DNA from: Thermoguttaceae bacterium
GTDB taxonomy: Bacteria > Planctomycetota > Planctomycetia > Pirellulales > Thermoguttaceae
DNA length: 28,929 nucleotides
Direction of reading: 5' to 3'
NCBI GenBank assembly: GCA_024653385.1
Contig: JANLFZ010000009.1
Location: 1-28,929 of the forward strand
Position numbers and translations under genes: made by a program. The notes under the pieces were generated by a model. The model saw only the letters and a list, made by a program, of their open reading frames with translations. It had not been told where the DNA came from and searched no databases. Below, in pieces: positions 7,656 to 14,973 of the stretch (position 1 is the first letter of the stretch; every line of letters begins with the position of its first letter).

Positions 7656-8726
7656 CTACGAGCGTTGGCCTGGCACCCCTGGCGGCACACCTTCTGAGTT
7701 CGCGCCGGTGGCTGTGCTCGGACGAAGGACAACGCGGCGCAGGCGAGAGTAAGTAGATACTATCCACCACCAGGCCACGCTGGCCGTTTTCACCAGGTTG
7801 TGCAGCAACACGAGCGGCAGCACATACAGGCAGCGCGGCCATGATTTGCCTTTTAGGAACCGCTCGCTGTAGAGATGCGAAAGCACATGAAGGACAAAGC
7901 AAGCGCCCGGGACAAGCGCAAAAGGAACGCCGAACACGATCAATGGAAGTGTGATGATTGTCAGCGTGAGGAAGACGATATCGCGCCCGACGTAGACGGC
8001 ATGCTTCCACCAGTAATATGCGGAACCCTGCCCTTGGGCCCACGCTTGGCGCAGGTACTTGCGAGTCGTCATGGGGTGGTCGTGGTGCACGACGGCTTCA
8101 GACGCAAACGCGAATTGGTGCCCGGCCCTGGCCAAACGCCGCGCCAGGTCATCCTCGTCCGCGCCGTAGCGCAGACCGGGATCGAAGCCAGTTTCCAGCA
8201 GCACGGCGCGCCGGAATCCCATGTTGCCGCCCACCAGACGACGGCGTTGAACCGAGTTCGACACCAGGCGAGTGCTTCCCAAGGCGGCCCATTCGGCCAA
8301 GTTCGACGGAGCGCGGTCCACAACGACCCCGGCGACCGCGGCGGCCCCGGAACGCACAAGCTCGGACACCATCGATGTCAGCCACTCGGGCTCGGCAGTG
8401 CAATCGGAGTCAATGAAGAACACGAAGTGGCCAGTGGCGGCCAGAATGCCGACATTTCTCGCGCCGCTGACGCCAAGGTTCGCCGGGTTGCTCGCGATCC
8501 GAACGGTCGTCTCGGGATGCTCACAAGCATACCGCTTGACAACGTCTGCTGTATCGTCGGTCGAGCCGTCGTCGACAACAACGATTTCGAAATTCGGGTA
8601 ATCCTGAGCAACCAGGCTGTCGAGGCAGCGAACGACCTGATCCGGACGATTGTACACGCAGACGATCACGGAGGCCTTCGGTTGGGCCTCCGCAGATCGA
8701 GCGGATTGGGCGAAGTCTTGTGACAT
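7656..8726 (-). CDS. Glycosyltransferase family 2 with C-terminal membrane segments
   Basis: A 356-residue protein from ATG 8726. The GT-A domain starts with KASVIVCVYNRPDQVVRCLD and has VVVDDGSTDDT for nucleotide binding, FIDSDC as the DXD-type metal-binding motif, and GADEDDLARRLARAG with the catalytic ED region. After about residue 250 come hydrophobic segments (for example IVFLTLTIITLPLIVFGVPF), so the enzyme is probably membrane-anchored with its catalytic domain in the cytoplasm. It would add one sugar to the lipid-linked glycan; the sugar is not predictable. The stop codon lies 15 bp from the right end of the IS5 element, so cotranscription with the pyruvyl transferase gene is probably disturbed. 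Confidence 0.9.
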   Translation of the reverse strand: MSQDFAQSARSAEAQPKASVIVCVYNRPDQVVRCLDSLVAQDYPNFEIVVVDDGSTDDTADVVKRYACEHPETTVRIASNPANLGVSGARNVGILAATGHFVFFIDSDCTAEPEWLTSMVSELVRSGAAAVAGVVVDRAPSNLAEWAALGSTRLVSNSVQRRRLVGGNMGFRRAVLLETGFDPGLRYGADEDDLARRLARAGHQFAFASEAVVHHDHPMTTRKYLRQAWAQGQGSAYYWWKHAVYVGRDIVFLTLTIITLPLIVFGVPFALVPGACFVLHVLSHLYSERFLKGKSWPRCLYVLPLVLLHNLVKTASVAWWWIVSTYSRLRRVVLRPSTATGANSEGVPPGVPGQRS

Positions 8727-8770
8727 GGGCGTAACCGACTGCGGCGTGGGTACCGAATCATCTTGGCGCG

Positions 8771-9619
8771 CTAAGCCCCTGCGCTGCGCGCTACACTGCG
8801 CGATCGAGGCTTACGGCGGGGATACGTCAGCGCGCAAAAAAGCCAATAAACCACTCGGGGGGGGAGCATCATCAACAGCCGCTCGGCAGCCAGGCGCAAG
8901 CGATCGCCCACCTCGAGCCCGTCGGCGAAATGGCGGCGTTTGATTTCGATGGTCTGCGCCAACACGTCGCGCAGGTGAGCGCTCTTCGACGCCGCGTCGT
9001 GAATGCGGTAGGACACGAGCGTTTCGGCCACGTTGGCAAAGGAGCAACCCGCGCGCAGCATTCGGCACCACAGGTCGTAATCCTCGGTGTACGGCTTTCC
9101 TTGATAACAGCCGACCTTCATCGCGGCGGCGCGGCGAAAAAGCACCGCGGGCTGCGCGATTGCGTTGTACCGGCGCATCGCCCGGGCGATACGGTTGTGG
9201 TCGGCCGGATAGCGACGAATGCCGATCACGTTGCCCTCGGCGCCGATGATCTCCAGCCAACTGCCTACGACCGACACCGCGGGATCACGCGAGATGCGCT
9301 CGTACTGCCGGGCAAGGCGATCGGGCTTGGCGACGTCGTCGGCATCGAGCACCGCGATCCACTCGGCGCGGCTCAACTCGATGGCTCGGTTTCGCTGGGC
9401 GATCAGGCCGGTTCGCTCTTCGTTGCAGTGGTAGCGGATCCGCGGATCGCCCAGCGCGGGGCCAATCGCCTCGCGGCCCGAAGTCTCGGATGGATCCTCG
9501 ACGATCACCAGTTCGAAGTCGGGCATGGTCTGGGCGAGGATACTTTCCACGGCCTGGCGAAAATAGCCCGGGTGAGGCCGCCAGACGCAAATGTTGACCG
9601 AGATCATGGGCTTATTCAT
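8771..9619 (-). CDS. Glycosyltransferase family 2
   Basis: The likely start is ATG 9619 (MNKPMISVNICVWRPHPG), giving about 282 residues and an 8-bp overlap with the upstream DUF2304 gene, which suggests translational coupling. The open frame extends to 9688, but that part lies inside DUF2304. GT-A features are FELVIVEDPSETS, the DXD-type motif VLDADDVAKPDRLARQ and YTEDYDLWCRML with the catalytic acid region. It has no strong membrane segment apart from a C-terminal hydrophobic patch (VVYWLFCALTYP). It is the last gene of a four-gene overlapping operon (11646-8771). Confidence 0.88.
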   Translation of the reverse strand: MNKPMISVNICVWRPHPGYFRQAVESILAQTMPDFELVIVEDPSETSGREAIGPALGDPRIRYHCNEERTGLIAQRNRAIELSRAEWIAVLDADDVAKPDRLARQYERISRDPAVSVVGSWLEIIGAEGNVIGIRRYPADHNRIARAMRRYNAIAQPAVLFRRAAAMKVGCYQGKPYTEDYDLWCRMLRAGCSFANVAETLVSYRIHDAASKSAHLRDVLAQTIEIKRRHFADGLEVGDRLRLAAERLLMMLPPRVVYWLFCALTYPRRKPRSRSVARSAGA

Positions 9620-9980
9620 GACGAGCAGCCGGCGGACGGGCATGGGCGCCGCCCAACTGGGCTTCTGCGAACGCCGTTTGACGCGCAAGCTGGGTGATTA
9701 CGGTTTCCAGGCGCCGGTGGCGCGAGTAGAAATAGCGAGTCACGGCAAGGAGCGTCAACACCGTCAAATAGCTCACCAGGTCGGCCGCGCGGCCGATCCC
9801 CAGAAGCCTGGCTACCATGCCGGGTAGGTCGGGAAGCGCGATGGCCAGGGCCCCCGCCGACCAAATCCCCGCCCAAAAGAGCCCAGCCAGCCACCCGCTG
9901 CGCCCCTGACGCGCCCGGCGCAGACTTGCCAGCGCCGCCAGCGCGCAGATGGGCACGAAAACGATCTGAAACGCATTCAT
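9612..9980 (-). CDS. DUF2304 small membrane protein
   Basis: A 122-residue protein from ATG 9980, overlapping the stop of the upstream GT2 gene (ATGA). It has three hydrophobic segments (near residues 3-18, 33-48 and 68-85) followed by a basic, helical C-terminal region. This size and layout match DUF2304 (PF10066), whose genes very often follow a dolichol-phosphate-mannose-synthase-like GT2 gene, as here. The family function is not established; a membrane partner or anchor for the GT2 enzyme is a reasonable inference. Confidence 0.75.
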   Translation of the reverse strand: MNAFQIVFVPICALAALASLRRARQGRSGWLAGLFWAGIWSAGALAIALPDLPGMVARLLGIGRAADLVSYLTVLTLLAVTRYFYSRHRRLETVITQLARQTAFAEAQLGGAHARPPAARHE

Positions 9981-10666
9981 CGCAGCACCTTTTCGGCGAG
10001 GATCTTCAGGCCCAACCGCACGGCCGCCGAGGTCCGCTGGCCCTTGGCCAGAGAAGTTTCGGTGTAGCGGATCGTCACGGGCAGCTCGACGTATTTCAGG
10101 CCCGATCGGGCGATCTGGTCAAGGATCTCGCTCGCGTGCTCCATGCGGTTCATGGTGATGCGGATACGCTCGGCGCCCCGCCGGGTCATCATCCGGATGC
10201 CGTTGTGGGTGTCGCTAATCGAGATCCGCGACATAAGCCGGGTGAACCACACCGCGGCCTTGAGCATGAGTTTGCGCCCCAAGGGGATGCCGTCGGCGCG
10301 GCCCAGGAACCGCGAGCCTAAAGCGTAGTCCGCGCCCGATTCTCGTAGCGCCGCGAGCATCGCTGGCAGGTCGGCCGGCTCGTGCTGCCCGTCGGCATCG
10401 AAGGTGGCGACGTACTCCGCCCCTTGCCGCAGCGCGAACGTGATGCCCGTTTGCAGCGCGGCCCCCTGGCCCAGGTTCACCACGTGCCGCAGCACCCAGA
10501 CCGGGTAGCGCAGGGCCGCCTCGGCCGTGTCGTCCGCGGAGCCGTCGTCGACCACGACGACGTTCTTCGCCACTTGCAGAAGTCCCTGGAGGACGCTCCC
10601 CAGACGCGACCCTTCGTTATACGCCGGCACCACGACCCAAACGTCGTCAGGAAGGCGATCAGTCAT
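9977..10666 (-). CDS. Glycosyltransferase family 2, dolichol-phosphate-mannose-synthase-like
   Basis: About 229 residues from ATG 10666, which overlaps the upstream stop codon as ATGA; a longer frame to 10738 lies inside the upstream gene and is unlikely. Motifs are VVVPAYNEGSRLGSVLQGLL, VVVDDGSADDTAEAA, FDADGQHEP (DXD) and ALGSRFLGRADGIP, in the order seen in the DPM1/DPG-synthase subgroup. Such enzymes make polyprenyl-phosphate-linked sugars used as donors outside the membrane. That fits with the GT87-type enzyme at 2730-4013, which would use such donors. Coupled to DUF2304 downstream. Confidence 0.9.
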   Translation of the reverse strand: MTDRLPDDVWVVVPAYNEGSRLGSVLQGLLQVAKNVVVVDDGSADDTAEAALRYPVWVLRHVVNLGQGAALQTGITFALRQGAEYVATFDADGQHEPADLPAMLAALRESGADYALGSRFLGRADGIPLGRKLMLKAAVWFTRLMSRISISDTHNGIRMMTRRGAERIRITMNRMEHASEILDQIARSGLKYVELPVTIRYTETSLAKGQRTSAAVRLGLKILAEKVLR

Positions 10667-11646
10667 GGACGAGCCTCTTTCGCATCCGAGAGTTCCTCGG
10701 GGCAGGCGAGCCGCATCGCCTCGTGACGGCTCTGGCAAACCGATTCGCGCAGCTTGCGTCGGTGCGCACCGAGGGCCGCTTGCGAGGGCTCCCGCAATTC
10801 AAACATCTTCGCGTTGATGTGAAACTCCTGGATCGCCTTAAACATGGCGTAAATGAATCCGGGGCGGCCATCCAGAAAGCCCAACCGAACGAAATACATA
10901 TAGACAAACCGCAATAGCGGGCGGCACGGCAGGCGGACCCACAGGCGCTTGAGCCACCGCTTGCGCTCGACGGGCGAACCGAAAAAGCGCGCCGGGATGG
11001 CCGACGAAAGGTCTTTGCCTGCGAGGAAGTTCAAACGCACCTTCGCGTCCCAGGTCGAGTAGTTGTTGTGCCGCTCGATGAAACGGTGAAGGTCTTTAAA
11101 GTCAAGGTGCAACATGGGCTCCTTGAGGTAGCCGGCCGTACCCTTGAGGACCACGTGCTCGTGGACCTCGACATCGCCGGCCGAGGCCAGCTCCTCGGTG
11201 TCGAGCCACTCGTACCGGCCCGCGTCGCGGCGCAAGAGGCGGAGGTTCCAGCTCGGGTAGTTGCCCCCGTGCCGGAGCCAGCGCCCCAGGAAAACCTGCT
11301 TGCGGTTCAGATAATAGCCCGCGTGCTTGGGCCCTTCGGCGAAGACCCGCTCGATCTCGGCTTGCAGTTCAGGCGTGATGCGCTCGTCGGCGTCCAAGAG
11401 CAGCACCCACTCGTTGCGCAAGGGCAGGTTGTCGAGCGACCAGTTCTTCTTGCGCGGTCCGCCGGGCTGAAAGTCGAACTGCACGACCTTCGCGCCGCGC
11501 TCTAGGGCCACGCGACACGTGGCGTCGGTGCTGTGCGAATCGACCACGAAGACCTCGTCGGCCCAGGATACGCTCGCCAGGCAATCGGGGAGATTCTTCT
11601 CCTCGTTGAGAACGGGAATGATCACCGAGACGGGCAGTCTTTCCAT
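10663..11646 (-). CDS. Glycosyltransferase family 2, WaaE/KdtX-like
   Basis: About 327 residues from ATG 11646; an in-frame TTG at 11661 is a less likely start. The N-terminus is LPVSVIIPVLNEEKNLPDCL, followed by VFVVDSHSTDAT, the metal-binding LLLDADERITPELQ, and later DGRPGFIYAMFKAIQEFHI. This order is typical of the lipopolysaccharide-core beta-glucosyltransferase-like GT2 subgroup (WaaE), also common in exopolysaccharide loci. It is the first gene of the overlapping run GT2-GT2-DUF2304-GT2. Its 5' end lies 25 bp from a family 1 REP hairpin, so the operon promoter must lie in or beyond the repeat region 11672-11829. Confidence 0.9.
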   Translation of the reverse strand: MERLPVSVIIPVLNEEKNLPDCLASVSWADEVFVVDSHSTDATCRVALERGAKVVQFDFQPGGPRKKNWSLDNLPLRNEWVLLLDADERITPELQAEIERVFAEGPKHAGYYLNRKQVFLGRWLRHGGNYPSWNLRLLRRDAGRYEWLDTEELASAGDVEVHEHVVLKGTAGYLKEPMLHLDFKDLHRFIERHNNYSTWDAKVRLNFLAGKDLSSAIPARFFGSPVERKRWLKRLWVRLPCRPLLRFVYMYFVRLGFLDGRPGFIYAMFKAIQEFHINAKMFELREPSQAALGAHRRKLRESVCQSRHEAMRLACPEELSDAKEARP

Positions 11647-11671
11647 CAGACGGGACCCCAATCAGCCGAAC

Positions 11672-11696
11672 GTAGGTCAGGCACACCGTGCCTGAC
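11672..11696 (+). repeat. REP hairpin, family 1 (plus orientation)
   Basis: GTAG head (11672-11675), arms GTCAGGCAC (11676-11684) and GTGCCTGAC (11688-11696), ACC loop. It is identical to the copy at 12406-12430 on the other side of the RAYT gene. Confidence 0.88.
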
Positions 11697-11750
11697 ATGG
11701 GTGGCGTCCAATCATAAGTGAGGCACGACGTGCATAGCCAACGGGCTGCT

Positions 11751-11774
11751 GTCAGGCTCGGCTACCTGATCTAC
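11751..11774 (-). repeat. Degenerate REP hairpin, family 1
   Basis: GTCAGGCTC followed by a decayed right arm (CTACCTGAT) and CTAC resembles a mutated minus-orientation copy. A further fragment, GTGAGGCACGACGTGC, lies near 11718-11733. The group shows repeated REP insertion and decay just downstream of the RAYT gene. Confidence 0.55.
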
Positions 11775-11804
11775 GGGTAGGGGGTGGCATACATTCCGCT
11801 GCGT

Positions 11805-11829
11805 GTCAGGCTCGGGGTGCCTGACCTAC
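11805..11829 (-). repeat. REP hairpin, family 1 (minus orientation)
   Basis: GTCAGGCTC (11805-11813), GGG loop, GTGCCTGAC (11817-11825), CTAC (11826-11829), with one arm mismatch. It sits 5 bp beyond the RAYT stop codon. Confidence 0.85.
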
Positions 11830-11834
11830 CTGAG

Positions 11835-12386
11835 TCATTCGCCGGCGTTACGCGGCAGGGGTATCGGCCGAGTGCAGCACGCCCAGTCGGGCCGATAGCA
11901 GCCGGCCCGTACCCATCGGTGGAAGCTCGACCATGGCCAGTCGCCCGGCTTGGCTACCAAGCCATGCTTGACCGGATTGTAATGGATGTAGTCAGAGTGC
12001 GACTCGAGATCGGCTTCGTCGCGGATCGTGTGCTCCCAGAATCGCCTTTGCCATACGCCGCGGCGCCGTTCAGCCCGAGCCGACTCGCTTACGGCATGTT
12101 CGCACCCGCTGCCGGCCAGCCAAGCACGGGTAAACTCGCGTTTGATCCACTGCCATCGCCGCGAGTACGCCGCATCGCCAGCAGGCAACGCCCAGAGCGT
12201 ATGGAGATGATCTGGTAACAGAACGATAGCGATGACCTGCACGGGGTAGCGCTCGAAGCACGTCCGCATGATCCGTCCGAGAGTGGCTCGCGCAACCGGC
12301 GACGCGAACAGCGGAGTTCGCCCGGCCGTCACGATCGTGAAAAAATAGGTTCCGCCAGGCACATAGTACCGCAGATAGACCGACAT
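11835..12386 (-). CDS. REP-associated tyrosine transposase (RAYT, Y1/HUH family)
   Basis: A 183-residue protein from ATG 12386. The opening LRYYVPGGTYFFTIVTAGRT is characteristic of RAYT proteins of the IS200/IS605-related Y1 superfamily. The HUH-type metal-binding motif is H60-L61-H62 in VLLPDHLHTLWALP, and the nucleophilic tyrosine is probably Y133 in DYIHYNPVKHGLV. These enzymes nick single-stranded DNA at REP hairpins carrying a GTAG tetranucleotide. Such hairpins occur here on both sides (11672-11829, 12406-12508) and again at 1410-1599. There are no IS-like ends beyond the REPs, and the gene looks intact. It interrupts the polysaccharide gene series without a visible role in it. Confidence 0.92.
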   Translation of the reverse strand: MSVYLRYYVPGGTYFFTIVTAGRTPLFASPVARATLGRIMRTCFERYPVQVIAIVLLPDHLHTLWALPAGDAAYSRRWQWIKREFTRAWLAGSGCEHAVSESARAERRRGVWQRRFWEHTIRDEADLESHSDYIHYNPVKHGLVAKPGDWPWSSFHRWVRAGCYRPDWACCTRPIPLPRNAGE

Positions 12387-12405
12387 ACGCCAGCTAAGGC
12401 CGAAC

Positions 12406-12430
12406 GTAGGTCAGGCACACCGTGCCTGAC
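12406..12430 (+). repeat. REP hairpin, family 1 (plus orientation)
   Basis: GTAG (12406-12409), arms GTCAGGCAC (12410-12418) and GTGCCTGAC (12422-12430), ACC loop; 20 bp upstream of the RAYT start codon. It pairs with 12484-12508 as a 103-bp BIME-like unit. Confidence 0.88.
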
Positions 12431-12483
12431 ATGAGTGAAGGAAAGAGTCTAACGGCTTCCTGAAGATAGGGTATCGGTAAGGT

Positions 12484-12508
12484 GTCAGGCACGGGGTGCC
12501 TGACCTAC
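12484..12508 (-). repeat. REP hairpin, family 1, overlapping the 3' end of a GT4 gene
   Basis: GTCAGGCAC (12484-12492), GGG loop, GTGCCTGAC (12496-12504), CTAC (12505-12508). Read on the minus strand it encodes the last residues VGQAPRA and the TGA stop (12485-12487) of the upstream GT4 gene, so the repeat is part of that coding sequence. Confidence 0.9.
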
Positions 12509-13696
12509 GGTTCGGTAAAGCGCGTCGAGTTGATCGGCCACTGCGGGCCACGTGAGGTGCTTTTCGACGTATTGGCGGCCGCGGCGGCCGAGTTCGGCGC
12601 GGTCGGAACGCAGCAGCCGCCGCAGGCCCTCGGTCAAGCCGTCGAGGTCGTCCGCGACGGTCAAGCCGCAACCAGCGGCGTCCACGTACACGTGGCTGGC
12701 GACCCCCGGCGTGACCACCACCGGCACACCATGGGCCATGGCCTCGACCACGGCCACGCCGAAGTTCTCGTCTTGCGAGGGCAGGCAGAACACGTGGGCG
12801 AGCGAAAAAGCGGCCGCCTTGTCGGGCCCCTGCACAAAACCGGGCAGCACGGCCTGGCCATTAAGGCCCGCCGCTTGCGCCCGTAGCTTAAGCCCGTCGG
12901 CCAGCCCGGCGTCCGGACCGGCAAGCACCAAGGCCAAGTTGGGCATTTCGTGTCGCAGACGGCAAAACGCCTCCACGAGCCACTGGGGACGCTTCTTCTC
13001 GTGCAGCCGCGAGAGGAAGAGCACCACGCGCTTGCCGCGCAGTTGCGGAAAGCGGCTCAAGAATGCCTCGACCTGCTCGGGCAGCGGCGCGTCGGGCAGC
13101 TCGACGCCGTGCGGCACGACGGCCAGGCGGCAGCCCGGGGCGGTGCGTCCGAGGTGCTCGGCCTCGGCCTGGGAGGTCACGTGGACCGCCGCGGCCAGGC
13201 GAAGGTCGCGGCGGTGGAACAGGCGCAGGAAGACCCGCTTCCATTGGGCCATGCCCTTGGCCAGGCATGCCTCGTCGAAGCTGCCGGCAGGCCGAACGAT
13301 GTAGGGGATGCGCCATTGGCGCGCGAGCTGGGCGGCGCGGATCGTGAGGTGGCTGAAGGCGCCATGGATGTGAACGACCTCGGGCCGGGTCTCCGGGCTG
13401 GCAAGACGGCGCGCGAGCAGTCGGATGGTGTGGGGACAGTACGAGAACCGCGACCAGGGCCGGCGCCGGCCCCACGCCCGGCCGATGAGCACCTCGGCCC
13501 CCGCAAACGCCGGGTCGGCCAGCATTCGGGCGACGAACTCGTCGCGTGGGGCCCAGGGCTCGGCCGACTGGGCCGTGGTGGCCACGATCGCCACCCGATG
13601 CCCGCGGGCCACCTGCGCCCGGACCAAGCCGCGCAGCGCGTTACTCGGCCCGCCGGAGCGAGGATCGAGGCTGTGGAGAATGTGGAGGATGTTCAC
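12485..13696 (-). CDS. Glycosyltransferase family 4 (GT-B fold)
   Basis: A 403-residue protein from GTG 13696, which overlaps the stop of the upstream polymerase gene (GTGA). The N-terminal acceptor domain starts MNILHILHSLDPRSGGPSNA, and VVHIHGAFSHLTIRAAQLA follows. The donor domain has VVLFLSRLHEKKRPQWLVEA and the EX7E motif in DENFGVAVVEAMAHGVPVVV. It should be a retaining, cytoplasmic-face glycosyltransferase of the cluster. The final seven codons and the stop are supplied by a REP hairpin, so the native C-terminus may have been replaced. The last conserved helix region (AVADQLDALYRT) is still present, so activity is probably kept. Confidence 0.9.
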   Translation of the reverse strand: MNILHILHSLDPRSGGPSNALRGLVRAQVARGHRVAIVATTAQSAEPWAPRDEFVARMLADPAFAGAEVLIGRAWGRRRPWSRFSYCPHTIRLLARRLASPETRPEVVHIHGAFSHLTIRAAQLARQWRIPYIVRPAGSFDEACLAKGMAQWKRVFLRLFHRRDLRLAAAVHVTSQAEAEHLGRTAPGCRLAVVPHGVELPDAPLPEQVEAFLSRFPQLRGKRVVLFLSRLHEKKRPQWLVEAFCRLRHEMPNLALVLAGPDAGLADGLKLRAQAAGLNGQAVLPGFVQGPDKAAAFSLAHVFCLPSQDENFGVAVVEAMAHGVPVVVTPGVASHVYVDAAGCGLTVADDLDGLTEGLRRLLRSDRAELGRRGRQYVEKHLTWPAVADQLDALYRTVGQAPRA

Positions 13697-14973
13697 GTCG
13701 TTGCCGACCGACCTGCGGTAGCTGTCTGGACGGGTACAAGCGCGGTTGCGTTCACAGCCCGGGCAGACGCCCGCTGCGCGGTCCGGGCGTGCTCGCCGGC
13801 ATGGCGCACCGATTCGAGCAGGCCGAGGCCGAATCCGAACAGGAAGGTGTTGACGTTCGAGCCGTGCAGCAGGTTCGATTCGGCGATTCCGTGCAAGGCC
13901 AGTCCCGCCACGATTCCGGTGGCCAAGTAGAAGGTCGTGCGATGCGCCGGCGCCAGGCCGCGAGTTCCGTGCATGACGCGCCCGAGGATGCGGGCGCCGG
14001 CTACCAGCAGCAAGAGTCCGCCGACGACCCCGGTCTCCGCCAGAACCTGAAGGTACACGTTCTGGTAGTTACTCGTGCTTCTTCCCTCCCGAGTGAGCCA
14101 GCCGTGTCCCAGCACCGGGGCGTCGAGAAACCGCCGGACGCCGGCCTGCCACATCCCTGCGCGTGTGTTCTTCTCGAAGTCGGCAAAACGTTCGAGGGCC
14201 ACCGCCTCGACCGATGCCGACCAAAGAACCAAGAGCACGGCGATGACGGCGACCGGCGGGACCACGCGGCGAGGATGCGGGATCCACGGGATAAGCTGAA
14301 TGATTCCGCCCAGCAAGCCCATGGCCAAGGCCGCGCGGCTGCCGGTGGCCAGGATCACCGTCAAGAGCACGGCGGCGCCCAGGGTGCCCAAGATGCGCCA
14401 TGCGCCGTGTTCCGTCATGGCCAACCAGACTGCCAGAAAAAGGTAGCCAGCAGCCGTCATGCCGACCGCGTTGGCGTTCATGCCGAGATACGCCAAGCGC
14501 CCGACCCGGGTGAACTCTGTAGGGTTGGCGCGGTACTGCTGCAGCACCAGGCCCGAGGCAAACACGGCCACCACGCCCAAGACGCGCATTGCCCGCCGCA
14601 GCGTGGGCGGATCGCCCAGCGACACGCCCAGCGCCAAGCCGAACACGATGGCCGAGAGGAAGATTCCCTTGTATAGCACGCCGGCCAAAGGAAAGGGCGA
14701 CCAAGCCGCGGCCACCACGTAGAGCACCGCCAGCGAGAGCACCGTGACGCTCGTTGCCCCGGCGCGCCGCAGAGCCCCGGAAGCGACCGCCAGCACCGTG
14801 CCCAAGCCGCAGATGACGATGCGCGCGATCTTGAGTCGCGGCGCGGCTTCGAGTTCCGTGGCCACCGAGAGCGGGGCAATTACAAAGAAAGCCGCCGCTA
14901 CCAGCACTGCCAGCGTTGTGGCGGCGGTACGGCCGGGCGCTGCGCGATCTGCCGATCTGCCGTAGTAGTTCAT
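13693..14973 (-). CDS. O-antigen ligase/polymerase family protein (Wzy/WaaL-like)
   Basis: About 426 residues from ATG 14973, overlapping the upstream GT4 stop (ATGA). It has roughly ten to twelve hydrophobic segments. The large loop carries the conserved region GHGWLTREGRSTSNYQNVYL followed by QVLAETGVVGGLLLLV, matching the N/H-x-x-L...E-x-G block of the Wzy_C (PF04932) family. Such proteins join undecaprenyl-linked repeat units or transfer glycan to an acceptor at the periplasmic face. The sequence does not say whether this one polymerises or ligates. It is cotranscribed between two GT4 genes and would work with the flippase at 4143-5459. Confidence 0.85.
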   Translation of the reverse strand: MNYYGRSADRAAPGRTAATTLAVLVAAAFFVIAPLSVATELEAAPRLKIARIVICGLGTVLAVASGALRRAGATSVTVLSLAVLYVVAAAWSPFPLAGVLYKGIFLSAIVFGLALGVSLGDPPTLRRAMRVLGVVAVFASGLVLQQYRANPTEFTRVGRLAYLGMNANAVGMTAAGYLFLAVWLAMTEHGAWRILGTLGAAVLLTVILATGSRAALAMGLLGGIIQLIPWIPHPRRVVPPVAVIAVLLVLWSASVEAVALERFADFEKNTRAGMWQAGVRRFLDAPVLGHGWLTREGRSTSNYQNVYLQVLAETGVVGGLLLLVAGARILGRVMHGTRGLAPAHRTTFYLATGIVAGLALHGIAESNLLHGSNVNTFLFGFGLGLLESVRHAGEHARTAQRASARAVNATALVPVQTATAGRSATT

